Shown piece by piece: positions 56,604 to 64,000 of a stretch of DNA of 64,000 nucleotides. Position numbers and translations under genes: made by a program. This stretch comes from Methylorubrum zatmanii (GTDB taxonomy: Bacteria; Pseudomonadota; Alphaproteobacteria; Rhizobiales; Beijerinckiaceae). The stretch lies in the NCBI RefSeq assembly GCF_014845115.1, contig NZ_NKUI01000019.1, positions 1 to 64,000 of the forward strand, read 5' to 3'. Numbering within the stretch: position 1 is the first letter of the stretch; each line of letters starts with the position of its first letter. The notes below the pieces were generated by a model. The model saw only the letters and a list, made by a program, of their open reading frames with translations, was not told the origin of the DNA and made no database searches.

Positions 56604-57653
56604 ATGGCTCGGATATACGTGGGGGCCATAGCGGCCTTCCTGGCGATCTCAGTGGGCAGTTGGGCGGTCGCGACGACCGGTGAGCCGGATCGTTCGGCCA
56701 AACTCGCCGAGTTTCGACGGCCGGACGCGATTCCGTTCCCTGAGGAGAATCCGTACCAGGCGGCGAAGGCCGAACTCGGCCGCGCCCTGTTCTTCGATCC
56801 CATCCTCTCCCGCGACGGCGAACGGACCTGTGCCACCTGTCACATCCCCGGCCAGAGCTGGACCGATGCCAATGCGCGGGCGCCCCGCAACGATGGCGGC
56901 GTGATGGAATTTCGCACGCCGACACTCCTGAACGCCGCCTGGACCGAGGGGACCTACGGCTGGGACGGCAAGTTCCGCAGCCTCGAAGTGGTCGCCCGCA
57001 CGCCGCTGACCTCTCCGAGCAACATGAACCTGACGCCGGAGGAAATGGTCCGGCGGGTCTCCGCGGATTCGGCTTACGTCGCCGCGTTCGAGAAGGCATT
57101 TCCCGGAGGCGGGTCTCCCGTCACGCAGGAGCACATCGAGCAGGCCCTGGCTACGTTCCAGCGCCTGATCGTTTCGGGCCCGGCGCCGTTCGACCGATGG
57201 GTCGAGGGCGATGCCCGGGCGGTCGATGCGGCCGCCAAAAGGGGCTTCGACCTGTTTGTCGGCAAGGCCCATTGCTCCGCCTGCCATTCCGGCTGGACCT
57301 TCAGCGACGGCTCGTTCCACGACATTGGCGTCGCCCAGGGCAACGACATCGGCCGAGCCCGTTTCTTCCCGACATCGACGGCTCTGCGCTACGCCTTCAA
57401 AACGCCGACCCTGCGCAACGTTGCCGGCCGGGCGCCCTACATGCATGACGGCTCGCGGAAGACCCTGGACGAGGTGATCGACCTCTACGACCGTGGTGGC
57501 ATCGACCGGCCGAGCCGCTCCCGCGACATCCGCCCGCTCGCCCTCAGCGCCGAGGAAAAGGCGGATCTGATCGCCTTCCTGAAGACCCTCGACGACGACC
57601 GCTCCGCCGACGCCGCTTCTCGGCCGTTCGGCCCGGAGCCGCCCGAACCCTGA
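56604..57653 (+). CDS. Di-heme cytochrome c peroxidase / MauG-like protein
   Basis: This 349-residue periplasmic protein has a signal segment (residues 4-24) and two c-type heme sites: CATCH (C76-H80, in ELGRALFFDPILSRDGERTCATCH) and CSACH (C224-H228). The C-terminal FKTPTLRNVAGRAPYMHDG is typical for bacterial di-heme peroxidases and contains the Met/His distal region. It reduces peroxide with electrons from a small redox protein, or, as MauG does, modifies a partner protein. The adjacent cupredoxin favours an electron-transfer pair. No mau genes are near. Confidence 0.9.
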   Translation: MARIYVGAIAAFLAISVGSWAVATTGEPDRSAKLAEFRRPDAIPFPEENPYQAAKAELGRALFFDPILSRDGERTCATCHIPGQSWTDANARAPRNDGGVMEFRTPTLLNAAWTEGTYGWDGKFRSLEVVARTPLTSPSNMNLTPEEMVRRVSADSAYVAAFEKAFPGGGSPVTQEHIEQALATFQRLIVSGPAPFDRWVEGDARAVDAAAKRGFDLFVGKAHCSACHSGWTFSDGSFHDIGVAQGNDIGRARFFPTSTALRYAFKTPTLRNVAGRAPYMHDGSRKTLDEVIDLYDRGGIDRPSRSRDIRPLALSAEEKADLIAFLKTLDDDRSADAASRPFGPEPPEP

Positions 57654-57666
57654 CGGCGTTTCCCGG

Positions 57667-59193
57667 TCAGTAGTTGATCGTCGCGCGCAAACCCAGAACC
57701 GTGGCATTGCGCAGCCGCCGGCCGCTCTCATCGGGAAGGCCGCCGCCGGGGCGCATGATGTATTGCAGATCGGGCTGAAGGGTCAGGCCCGGCACCAGTT
57801 CCGCCTGATAGGTCGCCTCGAACACCGTCTCGCTGCTGCGCAGGGGCCGGGGGCCCGAACCGAAGAGAAGCGACTCGCGGTCGAAGGCGCGGGCTTCCGG
57901 GCTGATGCGGGAATGGATCATGCCGAGGCCGAGCGTGTCGTTCGGCCGGCCGGGAAAGAGGCCCCGATAAGCGAGGCCCGTATCGACATAGAGGTCGATC
58001 AGGTTGCGGTCGCTCGGCACGGCGGAGAAGCGCAGGAAGGCCGAGGCGCCCTGGCTGGCCGTACCCGGCTCCCGATAGATCGTCTGGTCGAGGATGGCGT
58101 AGATCCCGGCATTGCCGCGAAAGCGGCGGGAGATGCCGCTGGCTTCCGGGTCTGCCAGCAGGCGTCCCTGCACGCTGTCGAGGCGCGGACTCTCGAAGCG
58201 GCCGAAATGATACCAGCCGCCCAGGGTCGCGGTGCCGGGCAGCCGCTCCGTGCCGGGAAGGGACGGATAGGCATAGGACACCTCGCCGAGCAGCAAAGCG
58301 GGGTCGTCGACTCGGAAATTCGTACCGGTGCGGTTGCGCCGCTGCGGATCGGTCATGTCGCCGAGAGCCGGTGTGCCCGCCGGGTCGCCGTTGAACAGGC
58401 CGCCCTGGAAGGAGAGTTCCGGGGTCGGCTCGTATTTCAGGCGGAGGGCGGGTGTTGCCAGGGGGTAGATCGGCCCGCCGCTCGGCATCACCACGGCGCC
58501 GACATTGGGCCAGCCGAAGCCGGCGTTCATGAACACCACCGCCGACTGGGCGATGGCGAATTCCGTATCGGCCGAAATCTGCCCGACCTTCACGGAAAAC
58601 CTGTCGTCGAACAGGCGCTGCTCGATCCACAGCTCGAACAATCGGGTCGCGGGCAACGCCTCGATGCCGGTCACCGTGGTGAGGTTGTTGACGTAGCGCG
58701 CCGACAGGCCGTGGCCGTGGATCTGGAAGAAGTCGGTGTGGAAGCGCGCCCCGCGCCAGCCGGCGAGCTTGTCGAGATCGATGTCGAGGGACGTGTCGAG
58801 GCGACCGCCATAGGTCGCCCCGCGCCGCAATCCGCCCGACACGTTCGACAGGCCCTCGCCGATATAGGTGAGGACGTAGGTGATGCCGCGCGCGGCGAGG
58901 AAGGCGCGCAGGCCGAACGGGTCACCGTAGGGCCCGAGCGCCTCCTGGATCGATCCCTCGTTGGTGACGGAGACTTGGTCCGACGTGCGGGATTGCGCGA
59001 TCGCCGTCTGAGGGTCGCCGCCCGCGCCCGAGAGCGGAAGAGCCAGCGGGAGCGGGCGCGATTCCTGGGCCTGCGCCCGCGCCGGAAGTGCCGTCCAAAG
59101 CAGAGAACTGGCGGAGAATGCCGTCAGGAGCAGAGCCGCGCAGGCGCTCGTGGGCCCGATGCGACGCGGTCTCGCCCACCCGTTCGCTGTCAT
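57667..59193 (-). CDS. OprB-family carbohydrate-selective porin
   Basis: This 508-residue outer-membrane protein has a signal peptide (about 20-40). An OprB-type beta-barrel starts with GLRAFLAARGITYVLTYIGEGLSNVSGG, and the C-terminus ends in RATINY with the aromatic terminal residue used for outer-membrane insertion. ATG 59193 follows a GAGAGCGGAA site. OprB porins pass sugars such as glucose. It converges with the di-heme cytochrome gene (13 bases apart) and has no sugar-transport neighbour. Confidence 0.88.
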   Translation of the reverse strand: MTANGWARPRRIGPTSACAALLLTAFSASSLLWTALPARAQAQESRPLPLALPLSGAGGDPQTAIAQSRTSDQVSVTNEGSIQEALGPYGDPFGLRAFLAARGITYVLTYIGEGLSNVSGGLRRGATYGGRLDTSLDIDLDKLAGWRGARFHTDFFQIHGHGLSARYVNNLTTVTGIEALPATRLFELWIEQRLFDDRFSVKVGQISADTEFAIAQSAVVFMNAGFGWPNVGAVVMPSGGPIYPLATPALRLKYEPTPELSFQGGLFNGDPAGTPALGDMTDPQRRNRTGTNFRVDDPALLLGEVSYAYPSLPGTERLPGTATLGGWYHFGRFESPRLDSVQGRLLADPEASGISRRFRGNAGIYAILDQTIYREPGTASQGASAFLRFSAVPSDRNLIDLYVDTGLAYRGLFPGRPNDTLGLGMIHSRISPEARAFDRESLLFGSGPRPLRSSETVFEATYQAELVPGLTLQPDLQYIMRPGGGLPDESGRRLRNATVLGLRATINY

Positions 59194-59415
59194 TTCCGCT
59201 CTCAACAGGGATTTCCGGCTGACGCGCGCAGATCGTGTTCGCGCGTGGTGAACCCCATCGCGGCATGGCAGCCCGGTCCGGGAGGTGATGGCGGAGACCC
59301 AAGCAGAAGGGGGTGACAGCCATGCGAAGGCAAGGCTCCCGTCAGGAGGGCGGATTTCGGCGCGCTGGGTTCACAGGCGTCGTGACGGGCGATGAGGCGG
59401 GCTCCTTCCCTCGGT

Positions 59416-61323
59416 TCAGGGGCGCACGAGACCGAGCACCTTCATGCGCGACCGCAGGGTCGTCGGCTTGAGTCCCAGGAGTTCGGCGGCACCGCCAGGC
59501 CCGAACACCTTGCCTCCACCGATGCGCAAAGCCTCCTCGATCTCAGTACGGGCGCGCTGGCGGCGCTCCTCTTCGCTGAGCGGGCGGGCGCCCGGCGCCG
59601 GTTGTTCCGGCGAGGCCGGTGCAGGGCCGGTGACGCGGGGCTCGGGCAGATCGAAGCGCAGACGTCCGCGCTCGGCCAGGATCGTGGCACGTTCGATCAC
59701 GTTCTCCAACTCGCGCACATTGCCCGGCCAATCGTAGCGGACGAGACGGCGGGCATCGGCTTCCGTCAGACGCAGATCCGTCCGGTTGAGGCGTCGCGCG
59801 ACGCCCTTCAGAACGTGCTGCGCGATCAGCGGCACGTCCTCGCGGCGCTCCCGCAGAGGTGCCGAGGCGATGGGAAAGACATTGAGGCGAAAATAGAGAT
59901 CCTCGCGGAAGCGCCCGCGGCGCACCTCCTCCTTGAGGTCGCGGTTGGTCGCCGCGATCAGCCGGATATCGACCGAGCGGGTTCGCTCCTCGCCGACGCG
60001 CTCGAACTGGCGCTCCTGCAATACGCGCAGCAGCTTGCCCTGAAGATCGAGGGGGATCTCGCCGACCTCGTCGAGGAACAGCGTCCCGCCCTCGGCCAGC
60101 TCGAACCGCCCGATGCGGTCGCGCAGGGCCCCGGTGAAGGCGCCCTTGGCATGGCCGAAGAACTCGCTCTCGAACAGCTCGCGGGGGATGGCCGCGCAAT
60201 TGACCCGGATCAGCGGGCGGTCATGCCGCCGGCTGGCCTCGTGGATCGCCCGGGCGATCAGTTCCTTACCGGTGCCGGATTCGCCCGTGACGAGGACGGT
60301 GGCGTCGGTGCCGGCGACCAGATCGATCTGGCGGCGCAGGGCCTCGATGGCGGGGCTGCGGCCGATGATGCCCTGGTGATGGCTCTCGGCCCGGATCTCC
60401 TCCTTGAGATAGGCATTCTCCTGCTCCAGGCGCTCGCGCAGGGAATCGACCTCGGCCCGTGCCGACCTCAGCCGCTCCTCTGCCTCACGGCGCTGGCTGA
60501 CGTCGCGGAAGACGATCACCGCGCCGAGCAACTGGCCGCGTTCGCGGATCGGCGTCGAGGTGTACTCGACGGGAAAGCAGGTGCCGTCCCGGCGCCAGAA
60601 CACCTCGCCATCGACCTGATGCACCGCCCCGTCGCGGAAGGCGGCGTAGATCGGGCAATCTTGATGCGGGTAATGCGCGCCGCCGGGATGGGTGTGGTGG
60701 ACGCTGGCATGCATGTCCTTGCCGACGAGATCGGCAGCGTCCCATCCCAGCATCCGCTCCGCCGCCGGATTGAGGAAGGTCGTGATCCCCTCAGCGTTGA
60801 CGCCATAGATTCCCTCCCCCGCCGCCCGCAGGATCAGCCGGTTCTCCCGCTCGATATCGCGAAAGATCCGCTCCATCCGCTGCCATTCCGGCAGGCCCGC
60901 CCGCATATGCTCCTCCGCCTCGCGGTCGATCCGGCGGCGCTCGCGCTCGTCGAGGTCGAACAGCGTCAGGAGGAGGCGGGTCGGCTCGCCCGAGAGCCGG
61001 GAGGCGACGTATTCGAGCCGCAGCGTCGCGCCGCCGCCATGGCTCGGAGTGAGGCCCTGGGTCCACCCTTGCCCCTGCGCGAGCACCCCCTCCGTGAATA
61101 CGATCAGGGCGGCGCGCTGCTCCGGGTGCAGCGCACTGACGGCCATCGCCCGGAGATCGGCACGGGTCCGGCCGAGAAGACGGGCGGCGGCGGCATTCGC
61201 GTCGGCGATGCGGTCGGCCAGAGGCTCGATCACGAGCATGGCTTCGCGCGTCTCCTCGAAGACCCTGCCGTAATCTGAAGGGGACGATGCCGAAGCGGAA
61301 GCGGGCACGACGAGATCTCGCAC
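59416..61323 (-). CDS. PAS-containing sigma-54 activator (orphan enhancer-binding protein), likely regulator of cynS
   Basis: This 635-residue regulator has two N-terminal PAS-type domains (about residues 18-130 and 165-290; the second has [16 protein letters not shown]) and a coiled coil near 290-325. The AAA+ domain has Walker A GESGTGKE, intact GAFTGA, Walker [12 protein letters not shown] and the arginine-finger region. A Fis-type HTH follows ([23 protein letters not shown]). It has no receiver domain, so it senses a ligand, gas or redox state directly. It is divergent from cynS, whose upstream region has a perfect sigma-54 promoter and repeated dyads, so it most likely activates cyanase. 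GTG 61323 lies in the first dyad; GTG 61308 is an alternative start. Confidence 0.9.
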   Translation of the reverse strand: MRDLVVPASASASSPSDYGRVFEETREAMLVIEPLADRIADANAAAARLLGRTRADLRAMAVSALHPEQRAALIVFTEGVLAQGQGWTQGLTPSHGGGATLRLEYVASRLSGEPTRLLLTLFDLDERERRRIDREAEEHMRAGLPEWQRMERIFRDIERENRLILRAAGEGIYGVNAEGITTFLNPAAERMLGWDAADLVGKDMHASVHHTHPGGAHYPHQDCPIYAAFRDGAVHQVDGEVFWRRDGTCFPVEYTSTPIRERGQLLGAVIVFRDVSQRREAEERLRSARAEVDSLRERLEQENAYLKEEIRAESHHQGIIGRSPAIEALRRQIDLVAGTDATVLVTGESGTGKELIARAIHEASRRHDRPLIRVNCAAIPRELFESEFFGHAKGAFTGALRDRIGRFELAEGGTLFLDEVGEIPLDLQGKLLRVLQERQFERVGEERTRSVDIRLIAATNRDLKEEVRRGRFREDLYFRLNVFPIASAPLRERREDVPLIAQHVLKGVARRLNRTDLRLTEADARRLVRYDWPGNVRELENVIERATILAERGRLRFDLPEPRVTGPAPASPEQPAPGARPLSEEERRQRARTEIEEALRIGGGKVFGPGGAAELLGLKPTTLRSRMKVLGLVRP

Positions 61324-61359
61324 TCATTCTACGAGATTTCGTCATAGACGAGATTTCAT
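61310..61359. promoter_or_regulatory. Three dyad sites ACGAGATYTCGT-like (putative enhancer for cynS)
   Basis: Copies are ACGAGATCTCGC (61310-61321), ACGAGATTTCGT (61331-61342) and ACGAGATTTCAT (61348-61359), centred 21 and 17 bases apart. The first contains a perfect palindrome, CGAGATCTCG. They lie 60-110 bases upstream of the sigma-54 promoter, the usual distance for enhancer sites. The first copy overlaps the regulator's own start, which would allow autoregulation. Confidence 0.75.
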
Positions 61360-61418
61360 AGCGACGCACCGCCTCTCTAAATCACTGATTCGACGCGATT
61401 TTTATCCCGCAATGCCGA

Positions 61419-61434
61419 TGGCACGCCGCTTGCG
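61419..61434 (+). promoter_or_regulatory. Sigma-54 (-24/-12) promoter of cynS
   Basis: TGGCACGCCGCTTGCG has GG at 61420-61421 and GC at 61432-61433 with exactly 10 bases between, matching the RpoN consensus TGGCAC-N5-TTGCW almost perfectly. Transcription would start near 61445 and give a leader of about 158 bases before cynS. Confidence 0.88.
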
Positions 61435-61602
61435 CAGTACAGGGCCAGCGGCATCGTGGCGAGGCGCGTGCGCTTTTCCGCTGCGAACCCTGAGGATCCG
61501 TCCCGGTCTGTGGACGATCCGACCGTCCGGTTGCCACGCCCCCGGCATCCGGACCGGTTCATCCGAATACGGCTCGCCGTCCAGCGACAGGAGAAGAGCG
61601 TG

Positions 61603-62088
61603 AAGCGCGAAGACCTCACCGAGAAGCTACTCGACATCAAGCGCGAGAAGGGCTGGACCTGGAAATACATCCAGGACGAGATCGGCGGAATCTCGCCGAT
61701 CCTGATCACTGCCGCCTGCATGGGTCAGATGAAGCTGCCGAAGGCGCAAGCCGCTAAGGCCGCCGCTCTGTTCGGTCTGAGCCAGGCCGAGGAGCGGATG
61801 CTGAACGAGGCACCCTATCGCGGCTCGATCCCGCAGATGCCGCCGACCGACCCGCTGATCTACCGCTTCTACGAGCTGGTGATGGTCTACGGCACCACCT
61901 GGAAGGAGCTGATCCAGGAGGAATTCGGAGACGGTATCATGTCGGCGATCGACTTCAACATGACCATGGAGCGCGAGCCGAACAACAAGGGCGACCGGGT
62001 GAAGATGAATCTGTCCGGCAAGTTCCTGCCCTACAAGTACTACGGCAACGAGGACGGCGTGCCGGAATACGGCTTCAAGGAGCCGTAG
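61603..62088 (+). CDS. cynS: Cyanate hydratase (cyanase)
   Basis: This 161-residue enzyme decomposes cyanate with bicarbonate to ammonia and carbon dioxide, giving detoxification and a nitrogen source. Catalytic residues correspond to R88 and E91 (YRFYELVMVYG) and S114 (GIMSAIDFN), in the conserved order of E. coli R96/E99/S122. An N-terminal helical domain (about 1-80) precedes the catalytic part. GTG 61603 was chosen: CAGGAGAA lies just upstream and the length fits the family, while the in-frame ATG at 61456 would add 49 basic residues unlike any cyanase. No carbonic anhydrase (cynT) or cyanate transporter (cynX) gene is adjacent. Confidence 0.96.
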   Translation, partial: KREDLTEKLLDIKREKGWTWKYIQDEIGGISPILITAACMGQMKLPKAQAAKAAALFGLSQAEERMLNEAPYRGSIPQMPPTDPLIYRFYELVMVYGTTWKELIQEEFGDGIMSAIDFNMTMEREPNNKGDRVKMNLSGKFLPYKYYGNEDGVPEYGFKEP

Positions 62089-62100
62089 GACGCTGTGTGC

Positions 62101-62126
62101 CGGGCGCTCGACAGATCGAGCGCCCG
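62101..62126. terminator. Hairpin between cynS and tamB
   Basis: CGGGCGCTCG (62101-62110) and CGAGCGCCCG (62117-62126) form a perfect 10-bp stem with a 6-base loop in the 78-base convergent gap. There is no T-run after it on either strand, so it may act as an RNA-stability element or a weak terminator. Confidence 0.5.
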
Positions 62127-62166
62127 TCGCTGGGAGTGTCGCCCCGGGAAGGGCCGGGTCGGCGCC

Positions 62167-64000
62167 CTACCACTCCCATTCCGCGCCGACTCCGACCGAG
62201 GTGCGGCCGTCGCTGCCGGCTTCTCCGTTGAGCTTGATCCGGCGGGTCACGTCGTAATTGATCGTCGCAGCGGTGTCGGCGGGCTTGGCACCGGCCTTCA
62301 CGCCGACGCTGATCCGGTCGTTGATGTAGCGCGAGGCGCCGACCGCAGGGCCGCCGCTCGCTCCGGTCGAGACGTCGAGGCTGTCGAGGCCGAGCCCCTT
62401 GCGGGCCGCTTCGAACACGTCCGGCCCGCCGGCACCGCCGGAGAGCTGGGCGACCGCCTGCGCCAATTGCAGCGCCTGGAACGGCGAGAGCCCGGCCGCC
62501 GCCTTCTTGAACAGGATGCGGGACAGGATCTCGTCCTGCGGCAGGCTCGGATCCGACGAGAGCACGAATTCCGGCTGCGCGGCGGAGCCCGTGACGTTGA
62601 CGCGGGCGGTGACGTCGGCGGCCTTGGTCTCGGCGGCGAAATCGAGGTCGGGTTGGGCGAGGTCGCCCACGAAGAACACCCGGCCCCGGGTGAAGTCGAG
62701 GCGCTGGCCGCCCAGGGCGAACACGCCCCGGCGCATCGAGAAATCGCCGTTGGCCTGTGGGTCGCGGGAGGTGCCGGTGATGTGCAGCTCGCCGCCGAGT
62801 TCCGCATCGATGCCGCGACCGCGCACGAAGATGCGGCTCGGGGCGCTGACGATCAGATCGAGGCTGGCATCGAAGGGCGGGGCCGGCTTCTTCCGGCGGC
62901 TCACCGCCGCGATCTGGGCCTTCCGCTCCGCCCGCTTGGCGAGACGCGCGCGCACCTCCGGTGTCTCGTTGACCCGGCGGATGCCCGGCAGGGGCTGCAC
63001 CGTCGCGGGCAGGCGGTCGGGCACCGACACGTCGATGGAGACGACATCGACCCGGCCGCTGATCTTCGGCGTGCGGGCGAGCGGCCCCGACAGGGCGAGG
63101 TTGAGGCTCGACACCGCCGTCATCAACGGGCTCGACACCAGCTCGGCCCGCTCGGCGGTGATGCGCAAGGAGCCGGGGAAACCCGAGGCCGGCTCGACCG
63201 CTACCCGTCCATCCACGGCGAGGCGCCCGCCGTTGCGGGTCGCGGCGGTGAGCCGTTCGATCACGATGGTCTCGCCGCGCCCGGTGACGCGGCCCTGGAT
63301 GTCGGTGAGACGGATGCCGTTGAGAGGATCGCTGAAGCTGCCGCCCGAGAGGGTCGCCGTGCCCTCCACCTTCGGGGCCGCCAGGGTGCCGGTCACGCCG
63401 GCATCGAGCGCCACCCGGCCGGTGGCCCGCTGCCCCGTCGTGCTCAGCATCGAATTGGCCAGGGCCGCATCGAGGCTGCCGCGGGCGCGCAGATTGAGCG
63501 CGCCACCGGCCTCGACCGGCACCGAACCCGTCACCGTCACGTCGGCGCCGCGTCCGGCGGAGACGCGCCCGTCGATTCCCGCCTGTCCCTCCGTCAGGGT
63601 ACCGCTCGCCCGCGCGGTGATCGGCGGCAACCCGGCCTTGCGGGTTTCCGGCGTCACCAGACCGGCGACCGACAGGGCATAGCGCCCCTCCGGCCGGGCG
63701 GCGGAGCCGTGGATATCGGCCTCCCCCTCCAGCGTGCCGGAGAGCGCAAGGCTCGGGCTGGCGATCCGGGCGAGGGCCAGCGGCAGGGCGCGAATGCCGA
63801 GCTTGAGGTCGAGGGCCGGGCCCGCCCTGCCCTGCACGCTGATCCGGCCGGAGCCGGCGGCGACGACGAGATTCTCGATCACGGCCGCGCCATCATCGAG
63901 GGTGATCGCGGATGGCCCGGCCAGCGCCAGCCGGTCTCCGCCGCGCTGGGCCGAGAAGCGGGCGATCTCGATCCGGGTGCGTTCGGCCGGGATCAGCCGC
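62167..64000 (-). CDS. tamB: Translocation and assembly module protein TamB (DUF490), C-terminal part
   Basis: The frame stays open to the right edge, so only the last ~611 residues are seen. Repeating beta-strand stretches (RVTGRGETIVIERLTAATRNGGRLAVDGRV, GELHITGTSRDPQANGDFSMRRGVFALGGQRLDFTRG type) fit the long beta-taco groove of TamB/AsmA proteins. The C-terminal DUF490 domain (about the last 300 residues) ends in a beta-signal GVGAEWEW. TamB spans the periplasm and moves phospholipids or helps outer-membrane protein assembly with TamA. The tamA gene is expected beyond the edge upstream. No stop or frameshift was seen. Confidence 0.9.
   Translation of the reverse strand, partial: RLIPAERTRIEIARFSAQRGGDRLALAGPSAITLDDGAAVIENLVVAAGSGRISVQGRAGPALDLKLGIRALPLALARIASPSLALSGTLEGEADIHGSAARPEGRYALSVAGLVTPETRKAGLPPITARASGTLTEGQAGIDGRVSAGRGADVTVTGSVPVEAGGALNLRARGSLDAALANSMLSTTGQRATGRVALDAGVTGTLAAPKVEGTATLSGGSFSDPLNGIRLTDIQGRVTGRGETIVIERLTAATRNGGRLAVDGRVAVEPASGFPGSLRITAERAELVSSPLMTAVSSLNLALSGPLARTPKISGRVDVVSIDVSVPDRLPATVQPLPGIRRVNETPEVRARLAKRAERKAQIAAVSRRKKPAPPFDASLDLIVSAPSRIFVRGRGIDAELGGELHITGTSRDPQANGDFSMRRGVFALGGQRLDFTRGRVFFVGDLAQPDLDFAAETKAADVTARVNVTGSAAQPEFVLSSDPSLPQDEILSRILFKKAAAGLSPFQALQLAQAVAQLSGGAGGPDVFEAARKGLGLDSLDVSTGASGGPAVGASRYINDRISVGVKAGAKPADTAATINYDVTRRIKLNGEAGSDGRTSVGVGAEWEW

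Overview
The window is high-GC DNA from an alphaproteobacterium of the order Hyphomicrobiales (Rhizobiales). The main markers are the gene order dusB(nifR3)-ntrB-ntrC-(helicase)-ntrY-ntrX-hfq-hflX, a fused ispDF gene, pyruvate dehydrogenase genes with a lipoyl domain fused to E1-beta, and a tRNA-His that lacks the extra 5' G and carries A73. The protein style (short YGR-rich secreted proteins, a Hint-domain protein, DUF5076, many solitary periplasmic enzymes) suggests Methylobacterium/Methylorubrum. The genus is an inference, not a demonstrated fact. No insertion sequence, prophage, CRISPR array or rRNA was seen.

Layout. 0.4-6.7 kb: a heavy-metal efflux locus (small His/Cys protein, two-part HlyD-type adaptor, HME-RND pump, small His-rich protein, DUF305 protein). 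7.0-10.8 kb: a three-gene molybdenum hydroxylase (2Fe-2S, FAD/4Fe-4S and Mo subunits) of the PaoABC kind, without a visible Tat signal. 10.9-12.8 kb (minus): cinA-like amidase and ispDF. 12.9-24.2 kb (plus): the nitrogen-regulation supercluster dusB, ntrBC, an unusual SF2 helicase, ntrYX, hfq, hflX. 24.2-25.8 kb (minus): a SulP transporter. 25.8-28.9 kb: a gene-poor, partly AT-rich accessory stretch with a small secreted protein, a solitary APS kinase and the relic of an ABC exporter. 28.9-36.4 kb: coq10-like protein and lipA, then cell-wall enzymes (SleB-like hydrolase, L,D-transpeptidase), a PQQ-type sugar dehydrogenase, a DUF1275 membrane protein and small hypotheticals.

36.6-44.9 kb (minus): eno, ftsB-like, pdhA, pdhB, DUF5076, pdhC, an odd low-GC secreted protein and lpd. 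Together they take 2-phosphoglycerate to PEP and pyruvate to acetyl-CoA; lipA at 29.4 kb makes the lipoyl cofactor that these enzymes need. 45.2-49.4 kb: queF, a small secreted protein, kdsA, a hypothetical and a ClC-type channel with CBS domains. 49.6 kb: tRNA-His. 50.2-52.7 kb: a Hint-domain protein, a DUF892 ferritin-like protein and a manganese catalase. 53.1-56.0 kb: a large PAS-GGDEF-EAL receptor. 56.1-59.2 kb: a cupredoxin, a di-heme peroxidase/MauG-like protein and an OprB porin. 59.4-62.1 kb: a PAS-containing sigma-54 activator divergent from cyanase. 62.2 kb to the right edge: the C-terminal part of tamB.

The most interesting signal is the cyanase control region at 61.3-61.6 kb. It holds a perfect -24/-12 sigma-54 promoter and three copies of a dyad ACGAGATYTCGT-like site next to an orphan PAS-AAA+-Fis activator. 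This implies enhancer-dependent control of cyanate degradation in place of the classical LysR-type CynR switch.
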